From: Limnomonas spitsbergensis
Lineage: Eukaryota; Chlorophyta; Chlorophyceae; Chlamydomonadales
Assembly (NCBI GenBank): GCA_037349105.1
Contig: JAYJMM010000116.1
Coordinates: 4,774,001 to 4,838,000, forward strand
Direction of reading: 5' to 3'
Length of the DNA stretch: 64,000 nt
The first letter of the stretch is position 1. Each line of letters opens with the position of its first letter. The position numbers and the translations under genes were made by a program. Shown here piece by piece: positions 10,579 to 23,900 of the stretch. The notes under the pieces were generated by a model. It was not told the origin of the DNA and made no database searches. It was given only the letters and a program-made list of their open reading frames with translations.

Positions 10579-13500
10579 TCCATGAATGCCCCCTGCGGTG
10601 CAAATGACTGCATCCATGAATGCCCCCCTACGGTGCAAATGACTGCATCCATGAATGCCCCCCTGCGGTGCAAATGACTGCATCCATGAATGCCCCCTGC
10701 GGTGCAAATGACTGCATCCATGAATGCCCCCTGCGGTGCAAATGACTGCATCCATGAATGCCCCCCTACGGTGCAAATGACTGCATCCATGAATGCCCCC
10801 TGCTGTGCAAATGACTGCATCCATGAATGCCCCCTGCGGTGCAAGTGACTGCATCCATGAATGCCCCCCTACGGTGCACATGACTGCATCCATGAATGCC
10901 CCCCTGCAGTGCAAATGACTGCATCCATGAATGCCCCCTGCAGTGCAAATGACTGCATCCATGAATGCCCCCCTGCGGTGCAAGTGACTGCATCCATGAA
11001 TGCCCCCCTGCGGTGCAAATGACTGCATCCATGAATGCCCCCTGCAGTGCAAATGACTGCATCCATGAATGCCCCCTGCGGTGCAAGTGACTGCATCCAT
11101 GAATGCCCCCTGCGGTGCAAATGACTGCATCCATGAATGCCCCCTGCAGTGCAAATGACTGCATCCATGAATGCCCCCTGCGGTGTAAATGACTGCATCC
11201 ATGAATGCCCCCCTACGGTGCAAGTGCCTGCATCCATGATTGCCCCCCTACGGTGCAAATGACTGCATCCATGAATGCCCCCTGCAGTGCAAATGACTGC
11301 ATCCATGAATGCCCCCTGCGGTGCACATGACTGCATCCATGAATGCCCCCTGCAGTGCAAATGACTGCATCCATGAATGCCCCCTGCGGTGCAAATGACT
11401 GCATCCATGAATGCCCCCCTGCGGTGCAAATGACTGCATCCATGAATGCCCCCTGCGGTGCAAATGACTGCATCCATGAATGCCCCCTGCGGTGCAAATG
11501 ACTGCATCCATGAATGCCCCCTGCGGTGCAAATGACTGCATCCATGAATGCCCCCCTACGGTGCAAATGACTGCATCCATGAATGCCCCCTGCGGTGCAA
11601 ATGACTGCATCCATGAATGCCCCCCTACGGTGCACATGACTGCATCCATGAATGCCCCCTGTAGTGCAAATGACTGCATCCATGAATGCCCCCTACGGTG
11701 CACATGACTGCATCCATGAATGCCCCCTGCGGTGCAAATGACTGCATCCATGAATGCCCCCTGCAGTGCAAATTACTGCATCCATGAATGCCCCCTACGG
11801 TGCAAATGACTGCATCCATGAATGCCCCCTGCAGTGCAAATGACTGCATCCATGAATGCCCCCTACGATGCACATGACTGCATCCATGAATGCCCCCTGC
11901 GGTGCAAATGACTGCATCCATGAATGCCCCCTGCGGTGCAAATGACTGCATCCATGAATGCCCCCTGCAGTGCAAATGACTGCATCCATGAATGCCCCCC
12001 TACGGTGCAAATGACTGCATCCATGAATGCCCCCTGCGGTGCAAATGACTGCATCCATGAATGCCCCCCTGCAGTGCAAATGACTGCATCCATGAATGCC
12101 CCCTACGGTGCAAATGACTGCATCCATGAATGCCCCCTGCAGTGCAAATGACTGCATCCATGAATGCCCCCCTACGGTGCACATGACTGCATCCATGAAT
12201 GCCCCCTGTAGTGCAAATGACTGCATCCATGAATGCCCCCTACGGTGCACATGACTGCATCCATGAATGCCCCCTGCGGTGCAAATGACTGCATCCATGA
12301 ATGCCCCCTGCAGTGCAAATGACTGCATCCATGAATGCCCCCTACGGTGCAAATGACTGCATCCATGAATGCCCCCTGCAGTGCAAATGACTGCATCCAT
12401 GAATGCCCCCTACGGTGCACATGACTGCATCCATGAATGCCCCCCTGCGGTGCAAATGACTGCATCCATGAATGCCCCCTACGATGCACATGACTGCATC
12501 CATGAATGCCCCCTGCGGTGCAAATGACTGCATCCATGAATGCCCCCTGCGGTGCAAATGACTGCATCCATGAATGCCCCCTGCAGTGCAAATGACTGCA
12601 TCCATGAATGCCCCCCTACGGTGCAAATGACTGCATCCATGAATGCCCCCTGCGGTGCAAATGACTGCATCCATGAATGCCCCCCTGCAGTGCAAATGAC
12701 TGCATCCATGAATGCCCCCTACGGTGCAAATGACTGCATCCATGAATGCCCCCTGCAGTGCAAATGACTGCATCCATGAATGCCCCCTGCGGTGCAAATG
12801 ACTGCATCCATGATTGCCCCCCTGCGGTGCAAATGACTGCATCCATGAATGCCCCCTGCGGTGCAAATGACTGCATCCATGAATGCCCCCTGCAGTGCAA
12901 ATGACTGCATCCATGAATGCCCCCTGCGGTGCAAATGACTGCATCCATGAATGCCCCCTGCAGTGCAAATGACTGCATCCATGAATGCCCCCTACGGTGC
13001 ACATGACTGCATCCATGAATGCCCCTCTGCGGTGCAAATGACTGCATCCATGAATGCCCCCTACGATGCACATGACTGCATCCATGAATGCCCCCTGCGG
13101 TGCAAATGACTGCATCCATGAATGCCCCCTGCGGTGCAAATGACTGCATCCATGAATGCCCCCTGCAGTGCAAATGACTGCATCCATGAATGCCCCCCTA
13201 CGGTGCAATTGACTGCATCCATGAATGCCCCCTGCGGTGCAAATGACTGCATCCATGAATGCCCCCTACGGTGCACATGACTGCATCCATGAATGCCCCT
13301 CTGCGGTGCAAATGACTGCATCCATGAATGCCCCCTACGATGCACATGACTGCATCCATGAATGCCCCCTGCGGTGCAAATGACTGCATCCATGAATGCC
13401 CCCTACGATGCACATGACTGCATCCATGAATGCCCCCTGCAGTGCAAATGACTGCATCCATGAATGCCCCCTACGGTGCACATGACTGCATCCATGAATG

Positions 13501-16500
13501 CCCCTCTGCGGTGCAAATGACTGCATCCATGAATGCCCCCTACGATGCACATGACTGCATCCATGAATGCCCCCTGCGGTGCAAATGACTGCATCCATGA
13601 ATGCCCCCTGCGGTGCAAATGACTGCATCCATGAATGCCCCCTGCAGTGCAAATGACTGCATCCATGAATGCCCCCCTACGGTGCAATTGACTGCATCCA
13701 TGAATGCCCCCTGCGGTGCAAATGACTGCATCCATGAATGCCCCCCTGCAGTGCAAATGACTGCATCCATGAATGCCCCCTACGGTGCAAATGACTGCAT
13801 CCATGAATGCCCCCTGCAGTGCAAATGACTGCATCCATGAATGCCCCCCTACGGTGCACATGACTGCATCCATGAATGCCCCCTGTAGTGCAAATGACTG
13901 CATCCATGAATGCCCCCTACGGTGCACATGACTGCATCCATGAATGCCCCCTGCGGTGCAAATGACTGCATCCATGAATGCCCCCTGCAGTGCAAATGAC
14001 TGCATCCATGAATGCCCCCTACGGTGCAAATGACTGCATCCATGAATGCCCCCTGCAGTGCAAATGACTGCATCCATGAATGCCCCCTACGGTGCACATG
14101 ACTGCATCCATGAATGCCCCCCTGCGGTGCAAATGACTGCATCCATGAATGCCCCCTACGATGCACATGACTGCATCCATGAATGCCCCCTGCGGTGCAA
14201 ATGACTGCATCCATGAATGCCCCCTGCGGTGCAAATGACTGCATCCATGAATGCCCCCTGCAGTGCAAATGACTGCATCCATGAATGCCCCCCTACGGTG
14301 CAAATGACTGCATCCATGAATGCCCCCTGCGGTGCAAATGACTGCATCCATGAATGCCCCCCTGCAGTGCAAATGACTGCATCCATGAATGCCCCCTACG
14401 GTGCAAATGACTGCATCCATGAATGCCCCCTGCAGTGCAAATGACTGCATCCATGAATGCCCCCTGCGGTGCAAATGACTGCATCCATGAATGCCCCCCT
14501 GCGGTGCAAATGACTGCATCCATGAATGCCCCCTACGGTGCACATGACTGCATCCATGAATGCCCCCTGCGGTGCAAATGACTGCATCCATGAATGCCCC
14601 CTGCGGTGCAAATGACTGCATCCATGAATGCCCCCTGCAGTGCAAATGACTGCATCCATGAATGCCCCCTACGGTGCAAATGACTGCATCCATGAATGCC
14701 CCCTGCAGTGCAAATGACTGCATCCATGAATGCCCCCTGCGGTGCAAATGACTGCATCCATGAATGCCCCCCTGCGGTGCAAATGACTGCATCCATGAAT
14801 GCCCCCTACGGTGCACATGACTGCATCCATGAATGCCCCCTGCGGTGCAAATGACTGCATCCATGAATGCCCCCCTGCGGTGCAAGTGACTGCATCCATG
14901 AATGCCCCCCTGCGGTGCAAATGACTGCATCCATGAATGCCCCCTACGGTGCAAATGACTGCATTCATGAATGCCCCCTGCAGTGCAAATGACTGCATCC
15001 ATGAATGCCCCCTGCGGTGCAAATGACTGCATCCATGAATGCCCCCCTGCGGTGCAAATGACTGCATCCATGAATGCCCCCTACGGTGCACATGACTGCA
15101 TCCATGAATGCCCCATGCAGTGCAAATGACTGCATCCATGAATGCCCCCTGCGGTGCAAATGACTGCATCCATGAATGCCCCCTGCAGTGCAAATGACTG
15201 CATCCATGAATGCCCCCTGCGGTGCACATGACTGCATCCATGAATGCCCCCTGCAGTGCAAATGACTGCATCCATGAATGCCCCCCTGCGGTGCAAATGA
15301 CTGCATCCATGAATGCCCCCTGCGGTGCAAATGACTGCATCCATGAATGCCCCCTGCGGTGCAAATGACTGCATCCATGAATGCCCCCTGCGGTGCAAAT
15401 GATTGCATCCATGAATGCCCCCTGCGGTGCAAATGACTGCATCCATGAATGCCCCCTGCAGTGCAAATGACTGCATCCATGAATGCCCCCCTACGGTGCA
15501 AATGACTGCATCCATGAATGCCCCCTGCGGTGCAAATGACTGCATCCATGAATGCCCCCCTACGGTGCACATGACTGCATCCATGAATGCCCCCTGCAGT
15601 GCAAATGACTGCATCCATGAATGCCCCCCTACGGTGCAAATGACTGCATCCATGAATGCCCCCCTGCGGTGCAAATGACTGCATCCATGAATGCCCCCTA
15701 CGGTGCACATGACTGCATCCATGAATGCCCCCCTGCGGTGCAAATGACTGCATCCATGAATGCCCCCTGCAGTGCAAATGACTGCATCCATGAATGCCCC
15801 CTACGGTGCAAATGACTGCATCCATGAATGCCCCCTGCAGTGCAAATGACTGCATCCATGAATGCCCCCTGCGGTGCAAATGACTGCATCCATGAATGCC
15901 CCCCTGCGGTGCAAATGACTGCATCCACGAATGCCCCCTACGGTGCACATGACTGCATCCATGAATGCCCCCTGCGGTGCAAATGACTGCATCCATGAAT
16001 GCCCCCTGCGGTGCAAATGACTGCATCCATGAATGCCCCCTGCGGTGCAAATGACTGCATCCATGAATGCCCCCCTACGGTGCAAATGACTGCATCCATG
16101 AATGCCCCCTGCGGTGCAAATGACTGCATCCATGAATGCCCCCTGCAGTGCAAATGACTGCATCCATGAATGCCCCCTGCAGTGCAAATGACTGCATCCA
16201 TGAATGCCCCCTACGGTGCAAATGACTGCATTCATGAATGCCCCCTGCAGTGCAAATGACTGCATCCATGAATGCCCCCTGCGGTGCAAATGACTGCATC
16301 CATGAATGCCCCCCTGCGGTGCAAATGACTGCATCCATGAATGCCCCCTACGGTGCACATGACTGCATCCATGAATGCCCCCTGCGGTGCAAATGACTGC
16401 ATCCATGAATGCCCCCTGCGGTGCAAATGACTGCATCCATGAATGCCCCCTGCAGTGCAAATGACTGCATCCATGAATGCCCCCTGCGGTGCACATGACT

Positions 16501-19500
16501 ACATCCATGAATGCCCCCTGCAGTGCAAATGACTGCATCCATGAATGCCCCCCTGCGGTGCAAATGACTGCATCCATGAATGCCCCCTGCGGTGCAAATG
16601 ACTGCATCCATGAATGCCCCCTGCGGTGCAAATGACTGCATCCATGAATGCCCCCTGCGGTGCAAATGATTGCATCCATGAATGCCCCCTGCGGTGCAAA
16701 TGACTGCATCCATGAATGCCCCCTGCAGTGCAAATGACTGCATCCATAAATGCCCCCCTACGGTGCAAATGACTGCATCCATGAATGCCCCCTGCGGTGC
16801 AAATGACTGCATCCATGAATGCCCCCCTACGGTGCACATGACTGCATCCATGAATGCACCCTGCAGTGCAAATGACTGCATCCATGAATGCCCCCCTACG
16901 GTGCAAATGACTGCATCCATGAATGCCCCCCTGCGGTGCAAATGACTGCATCCATGAATGCCCCCTACGGTGCACATGACTGCATCCATGAATGCCCCCC
17001 TGCGGTGCAAATGACTGCATCCATGAATGCCCCCTGCAGTGCAAATGACTGCATCCATGAATGCCCCCTACGGTGCAAATGACTGCATCCATGAATGCCC
17101 CCTGCAGTGCAAATGACTGCATCCATGAATGCCCCCTGCGGTGCAAATGACTGCATCCATGAATGCCCCCCTGCGGTGCAAATGACTGCATCCATGAATG
17201 CCCCCTACGGTGCACATGACTGCATCCATGAATGCCCCCTGCGGTGCAAATGACTGCATCCATGAATGCCCCCTGCGGTGCAAATGACTGCATCCATGAA
17301 TGCCCCCTGCAGTGCAAATGACTGCATCCATGAATGCCCCCCTACGGTGCAAATGACTGCATCCATGAATGCCCCCTGCGGTGCAAATGACTGCATCCAT
17401 GAATGCCCCCTGCGGTGCAAATGACTGCATCCATGAATGCCCCATGCAGTGCAAATGACTGCATCCATGAATGCCCCCTACGGTGCAAATGACTGCATCC
17501 ATGAATGCCCCCTGCAGTGCAAGTGACTGCATCCATGAATGCCCCCTGCGGTGCAAATGACTGCATCCATGAATGCCCCCCTGTGGTGCAAATGACTGCA
17601 TCCATGAATGCCCCCTACGGTGCACATGACTGCATCCATGAATGCCCCCTGCGGTGCAAATGACTGCATCCATGAATGCCCCCTGCGGTGCAAATGACTG
17701 CATCCATGAATGCCCCCTGCAGTGCAAATGACTGCATCCATGAATGCCCCCCTACGGTGCAAATGACTGCATCCATGAATGCCCCCTGCGGTGCAAATGA
17801 CTGCATCCATGAATGCCCCCTGCGGTGCAAATGACTGCATCCATGAATGCCCCCTGCGGTGCAAATGACTGCATCCATGAATGCCCCCTGCAGTGCAAAT
17901 GACTGCATCCATGAATGCCCCCCTACGGTGCAAATGACTGCATCCATGAATGCCCCCCTGCGGTGCAAATGACTGCATCCATGAATGCCCCCTACGGTGC
18001 ACATGACTGCATCCATGAATGCCCCCCTGCGGTGCAAATGACTGCATCCATGAATGCCCCCTGCAGTGCAAATGACTGCATCCATGAATGCCCCCTACGG
18101 TGCAAATGACTGCATCCATGAATGCCCCCTGCAGTGCAAATGACTGCATCCATGAATGCCCCTTGCGGTGCAAATGACTGCATCCATGAATGCCCCCATG
18201 CGGTGCAAATGACTGCATCCATGAATGCCCCCTACGGTGCACATGACTGCATCCATGAATGCCCCCTGCGGTGCAAATGACTGCATCCATGAATGCCCCC
18301 TGCGGTGCAAATGACTGCATCCATGAATGCCCCCTGCAGTGCAAATGACTGCATCCATGAATGCCCCCCTACGGTGCAAATGACTGCATCCATGAATGCC
18401 CCCAGCGGTGCAAATGACTGCATCCATGAATGCCCCCTGCGGTGCAAATGACTGCATCCATGAATGCCCCCCTACGGTGCAAATGACTGCATCCATGAAT
18501 GCCCCCTGCGGTGCAAATGACTGCATCCATGAATGCCCCCCTACGGTGCACATGACTGCATCCATGAATGCCCCCCTGCGGTGCAAATGACTGCATCCAA
18601 GAATGCCCCCCTGCGGTGCAAATGACTGCATCCATGAATGCCCCCTGCAGTGCAAATGACTGCATCCATGAATGCCCCCTACGGTGCACATGACTGCATC
18701 CATGAATGCCCCCTGCAGTGCAAATGACTGCATCCATGAATGCCCCCCTGCGGTGCAAATGACTGCATCCATGAATGCCCCCCTGCGGTGCAAATGACTG
18801 CATCCATGAATGCCCCCTGCGGTGCAAATGACTGCATCCATGAATGCCCCCCTACGGTGCACATGACTGATCCATGAATGCCCCCTGCAGTGCAAATGAC
18901 TGCATCCATGAATGCCCCCCTACGGTGCAAATGACTGCATCCATGAATGCCCCCTGCGGTGCAAATGACTGCATCCATGAATGCCCCCCTACGGTGCACA
19001 TGACTGCATCCATGAATGCCCCCTGCAGTGCAAATGACTGCATCCATGAATGCCCCCTGCGGTGCAAATGACTGCATCCATGAATGCCCCCCTACGGTGC
19101 ACATGACTGCATCCATGAATGCCCCCTGCAGTGCAAATGACTGCATCCATGAATGCCCCCTGCGGTGCAAGTGACTGCATCCATGAATGCCCCCCTGCGG
19201 TGCAAATGACTGCATCCATGAATGCCCCCTGCGGTGCAAATGACTGCATCCATGAATGCCCCCTGCGGTGCAAATGACTGCATCCATGAATGCCCCCCTA
19301 CGGTGCAAATGACTGCATCCATGAATGCCCCCCTGCGGTGCAAATGACTGCATCCATGAATGCCCCCCTGCGGTGCAAATGACTGCATCCATGAATGCCC
19401 CCCTGCGGTGCAAATGACTGCATCCATGAATGCCCCATGCGGTGCAAATGACTGCATCCATGAATGCCCCCCTACGGTGCAAATGACTGCATCCATGAAT

Positions 19501-20596
19501 GCCCCCTGCGGTGCAAGTGACTGCATCCATGAATGCCCCCTGCGGTGCAAATGACGGCATCCATGAATGCCCCCCTGCGGTGCAAATGACTGCATCCATG
19601 AATGCCCCCTGCGGTGCAAGTGACTGCATCCATGAATGCCCCCCTACGGTGCAAATGACTGCATCCATGAATGCCCCCTGCAGTGCAAGTGACTGCATCC
19701 ATGAATGCCCCTGCGGTGCAAATGACTGCATCCATGAATGCCCCCTGCGGTGCAAATGACTGCATCCATGAATGCCCCCTGCGGTGCAAATGACTGCATC
19801 CATGAATGCCCCCTGCGGTGCAAATGACTGCATCCATGAATGCCCCCTGCGGTGCAAGTGACTTTATCCATGAATGCCCCCTGCGGTGCAAATGACTGCG
19901 TCCATGAATGCCCCCCTGCGGTGCAAATGACTGCATCCATGAATGCCCCCTGCGGTGCAAATGACTGCATCCATGAATGCCCCCTGCAGTGCAAATGACT
20001 GCATCCATGAATGCCCCCCTGCGGTGCAAATGACTGCATCCATGAATGCCCCCTGCGGTGCAAATGACTGCATCCATGAATGCCCCCCTACGGTGCAAAT
20101 GACTGCATCCATGAATGCCCCCTGCGGTGCAAGTGACTTTATCCATGAATGCCCCCTGCGGTGCAAATGACTGCATCCATGAATGCCCCCTGCGGTGCAA
20201 ATGACTGCATCCATGAATGCCCCCCTGCAGTGCAAATGACTGCATCCATGAAAGCCCCCTGCGGTGCAAATGACTGCATCCATGAATGCCCCCTGCGGTG
20301 CAAATGACTGCATCCATGAATGCCCCCCTGCGGTGCAAATGACTGCATCCATGAATGCCCCCTGCGGTGCAAATGACTGCATCCATGAATGCCCCCCTGC
20401 GGTGCAAATGACTGCATCCATGAATGCCCCCCTGCGGTGCAAATGACTGCATCCATGAATGCCCCCCTGCGGTGCAAATGACTGCATCCATGAATGCCCC
20501 CTGCGGTGCAAATGACTGCATCCATGAATGCCCCCCTGCGGTGCAAATGACTGCATCCATGAATGCCCCCTGCGGTGCAAATGACTGCATCCATGG
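10579..20596. repeat. 34/35-bp satellite array 1 with higher-order repeats
   Basis: About 290 head-to-tail copies of a unit containing CTGCATCCATGAATGCC, then five or six C, then TGCGGTGCAAATGA. Unit length is 34 or 35 bp depending on the C run. Variants include TGCAGTGC, TACGGTGC and CACATGAC. Mixed 34/35-bp units form higher-order blocks of 103 and 137 bp. Larger super-repeats recur at offsets of 616, 1,061 and 1,677 bp (11.9-15.2 kb) and of 1,267 and 1,027 bp (15.4-18.2 kb). No minus-strand frame of the unit has a stop codon, so long minus-strand open frames arise regardless of unit length. Confidence 0.97.
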
Positions 20597-20706
20597 GCTG
20601 CACCAGAAGTGATATGCGGGATTCATACTTCAGCACTCAGCTGGCAGTCCGACCTCCATACCTCAACACAAAAAGGTACATGCATACTGGAGCTGCACTG
20701 AGATTA

Positions 20707-20927
20707 ACATGTGGGGTTCAGGATTGAGGGTTCAGGGTTCAGCATTCCGCTAGTTTGGCAATTTAGACCCCCTACCTCTACATGCTGGAGAAGCTCCGCA
20801 AATTACATGTGGGGTTCAGGATTGAGGGTTCAGGGTTCAGCATTCCGCTAGTTTGGCAATTTAGACCCCCTACCTCTACATGCTGGACAAGCACCGCAAG
20901 TTACATGTGGGGTTCAGGGTTGAGCTC
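20707..20927. repeat. 98-bp tandem repeat, about 2.3 copies
   Basis: Units start with ACATGTGGGGTTCAGG at 20,707, 20,805 and 20,903, each containing GGGTTCAGGGTT-type motifs. The third copy runs into the last coding exon of the NIPA-like gene, so this is probably its 3' untranslated or flanking region. Confidence 0.85.
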
Positions 20928-23900
20928 TCAGCTATCCTGGCAGCTACCCTGACAGGTTGGCCACCCCCACCTGTGCATTGCACTGAAGGAGTTCATGCTG
21001 GTGCTGACTCGCGGGTCGTAGGCCGGGTTGGTTCTCAGCAGGCTGCTGGTGTCGCCCTTCATCGTCCCCTTCAGGAGATCCAGGTCATCCTGGAGGAGGA
21101 GCGGCAAACATTTCCAATTATGTGTTCGGGTTCTTCCCCTCCTACATTACTGGATGGGGGGGCGACACAATTTCAAATTCCTGTTTCAGGTGAGACACAG
21201 CTTTTCAATGATCGATGATGAAATTGATCCTGTGGGTATATGTGGTATACAATATATTTTTGATGACCGGTGACAGGATACATGCTCTGCTTGTGTGCTG
21301 CTTGTAGAGGACATGCAAGTAGAGCAAGCCCATGGCAGGCCAGCAGCCCAACTCCGCCTCCCAGCTCCCACCACCAAGAAAAAAATCTCCATCTCCAAGG
21401 AGTTGGCCCAGAGCTGCGCTGTTCCCTTAACCCGCACGGCCCTAATGAAACAAACGTATCTTCATTTCTCTGTTGTGGCCTCCCTCCTCCCCCCCCCCCT
21501 CACACTCCTTCCCTTGCGGCTGTGCACCCTGACAGGCCTCACACCTCCACCAGCCTAGAGATAGCTTTCCGTCTCCAGGAGGATATCAAGCGGCGCTGTT
21601 CCCCTAACCCGCACGACCCTACTGAGATATTTTGTTATCCCTTGCCTCGTCTCCCTGCACCCCCCCCCCTCCCAATCCTCCCTGCCCCCCCCCCCCCCCA
21701 ATTCCCACCCCTCCCACCTCTTTCTCCTGGTACTCCTCTTCGCCCTCATTGCGGCTCTTATCTGTGAGGGTCAACAGATAGACGCCGACGAACACAATCT
21801 GCAGGGAGGGGGGGGGCAAGGAGGGAAAGGGGGTGAAGGATCAGGAGGATCCAACAGGAAAGTACTTGTACATGGGTTTCCTTCACCGCCAGGAATCACC
21901 AAAAACACACACAGTCGAAATGGAGGCAGGGCACCATCTGGAAGGGAGGAGGGGTGGGGAATTTATGGTCATAGAGGCCTCATGCGTGGTCTGGCTTGCT
22001 TTTTGAGACGCCAGCCATAGGCCAGTCCAGGTTTTTCCCTATTCAGGCTATCATTGACACCTTGGATGTGACTGCGTAGCAAATGAAACCTGCATGAGCT
22101 CCTTGGTTGATCCCCATAACTCACCGCCACCCCTAGGCCAAATGAAACCTGCATGAGCTCCTTGGTTGATCCCCATAACTCACCGCCACCCCTAGGCCAA
22201 ATGAAACCTGCATGAGCTCCTTGGTTGATCCCCATAACTCACCGCCACCCCTAGGCCAAATGAAACCTGCATGAGCTCCTTGGTTGATCCCCATAACTCA
22301 CCGCCACCCCTAGGCCAAATGAAACCTGCATGAGCTCCTTGGTTGATCACCATAACACACCGCCACCCCTAGGCCAAATGAAACCTGCATGAGCTCCTTG
22401 GTTGATCCCCATAACTCACCGCCACCCCTAGGCCAAATGAAACCTGCATGAGGTCCTTGGTTGATCACCATAACTCACCGCCACCCCTAGGCCAAATGAA
22501 ACCTGCATGAGCTCCTTGGTTGATCCCCATAACTCACCGCCACCCCTAGGCCAAATGAAACCTGCATGAGCTCCTTGGTTGATCACCATAACACACCGCC
22601 ACCCCTAGGCCAAATGAAACCTGCATGAGCTCCTTGGTTGATCCCCATAACTCACCGCCACCCCTAGTCCCAATGAAACCTGCATGAGCTCCTTGGTTGA
22701 TCCCCATAACTCACCGCCACCCCTAGCCCAAACATGGCGCCGCTAAGAGCTGTGAACGTTTTATACTCCTGAAGAGACAGAAGGAGGCAGAGAAGGAGCC
22801 AGGAGTGGGAAATAGCGAGGACAAGGATGCAGCGGCAACGATTGGGGGGCAAGAGGCAACGAGCAAGGAGAGAACAGCAGAGGGGGGCTAATTGTCCACA
22901 TGCAAATGACCTCAATGATGAAGGGGATAGATGTGAGCCTGTGACTGTGTTTCATGACATATGGCGGGGGCAGTGGCGGATCCGGGGCTGATTCAGACAG
23001 CAGGGGACGCTCTTCCTGGGAAAGATGTGCGCCTGTGACTGTGTTTCATGACATATGGCGGGGGCAGTGGCAGATGCGGGGCTGATTCAGACAGCAGGGA
23101 AGCTCTTCCTGGGAAAGATGGGGCCGTGCAGGGAGCCAATAAATTCATACCCCGGTTCACACCTGGAAGTACAGCAGCCCCTCTACGATGGAGAACAGCG
23201 TCCAACAGATCTGCATCAGAGGTACGATGATCATAGCTGGGAACATGCGCAGACTCTGGGAAGGGGAGGGAGGGAGGCGGGGGGAATAAAGGGTGAGGGG
23301 TGAGGGGAAGTGGTACGATGATCATAGCTGGGAACATACGCAGACTCTGGGGGAGTGAGAGGGAGGGAGGCGGGGGGGAATAAAGGGTGGGGGGTGAGGG
23401 GAAGTGGTACGATGATCATAGCTGGGAACATACGCAGACTCTGGGGGAGTGAGAGGGAGGGAGGCGGGGGGGAATAAAGGGTGGGGGGTGAGGGGAAGTG
23501 GTACGATGATCATAGCTGGGAACATACGCAGACCCTGGGGGAGTGAGAGGGAGGGAGGGTACAAATGAAGGGTGGGGGGTGAGCGGGGGCAGGGGGAGAG
23601 AAAGAAAGGATGGGGAGGGATGAGAGGGCACCCGGATCATGGCCAGGAGCATAGGGGGCTGTGACTCTATGCAAGTGTATTTGGGGGCGTGGGAGGTTGA
23701 GGGGTTGGGGGGGGGGGGGGGGGTGGGGGTGCGAGTGTTTGGGGGTGTGGGAGGTTGAGGATGGCACGAGAGCCAAGGATGCGCTGCAGCACATCAACAT
23801 GTTCAAACACATGTACTACCGGCTGTACACAACATGTACTGCTCACCTTATTCAGCCGTGACACCCAGAAGAAAGCCGTGATGATGAAGCAGAGAAGAGT

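Noticed and set aside
10579..20596. CRISPR-like regular 34-bp repeats
   Set aside because: There are no unique spacers; units are head to tail, in a eukaryotic intron-bearing context.
10459..20636. Many minus-strand open frames of 60-392 codons with Cys/His-rich repeats
   Set aside because: They follow from a satellite unit that has no minus-strand stop in any frame; frames overlap each other in all phases and lack unique sequence.
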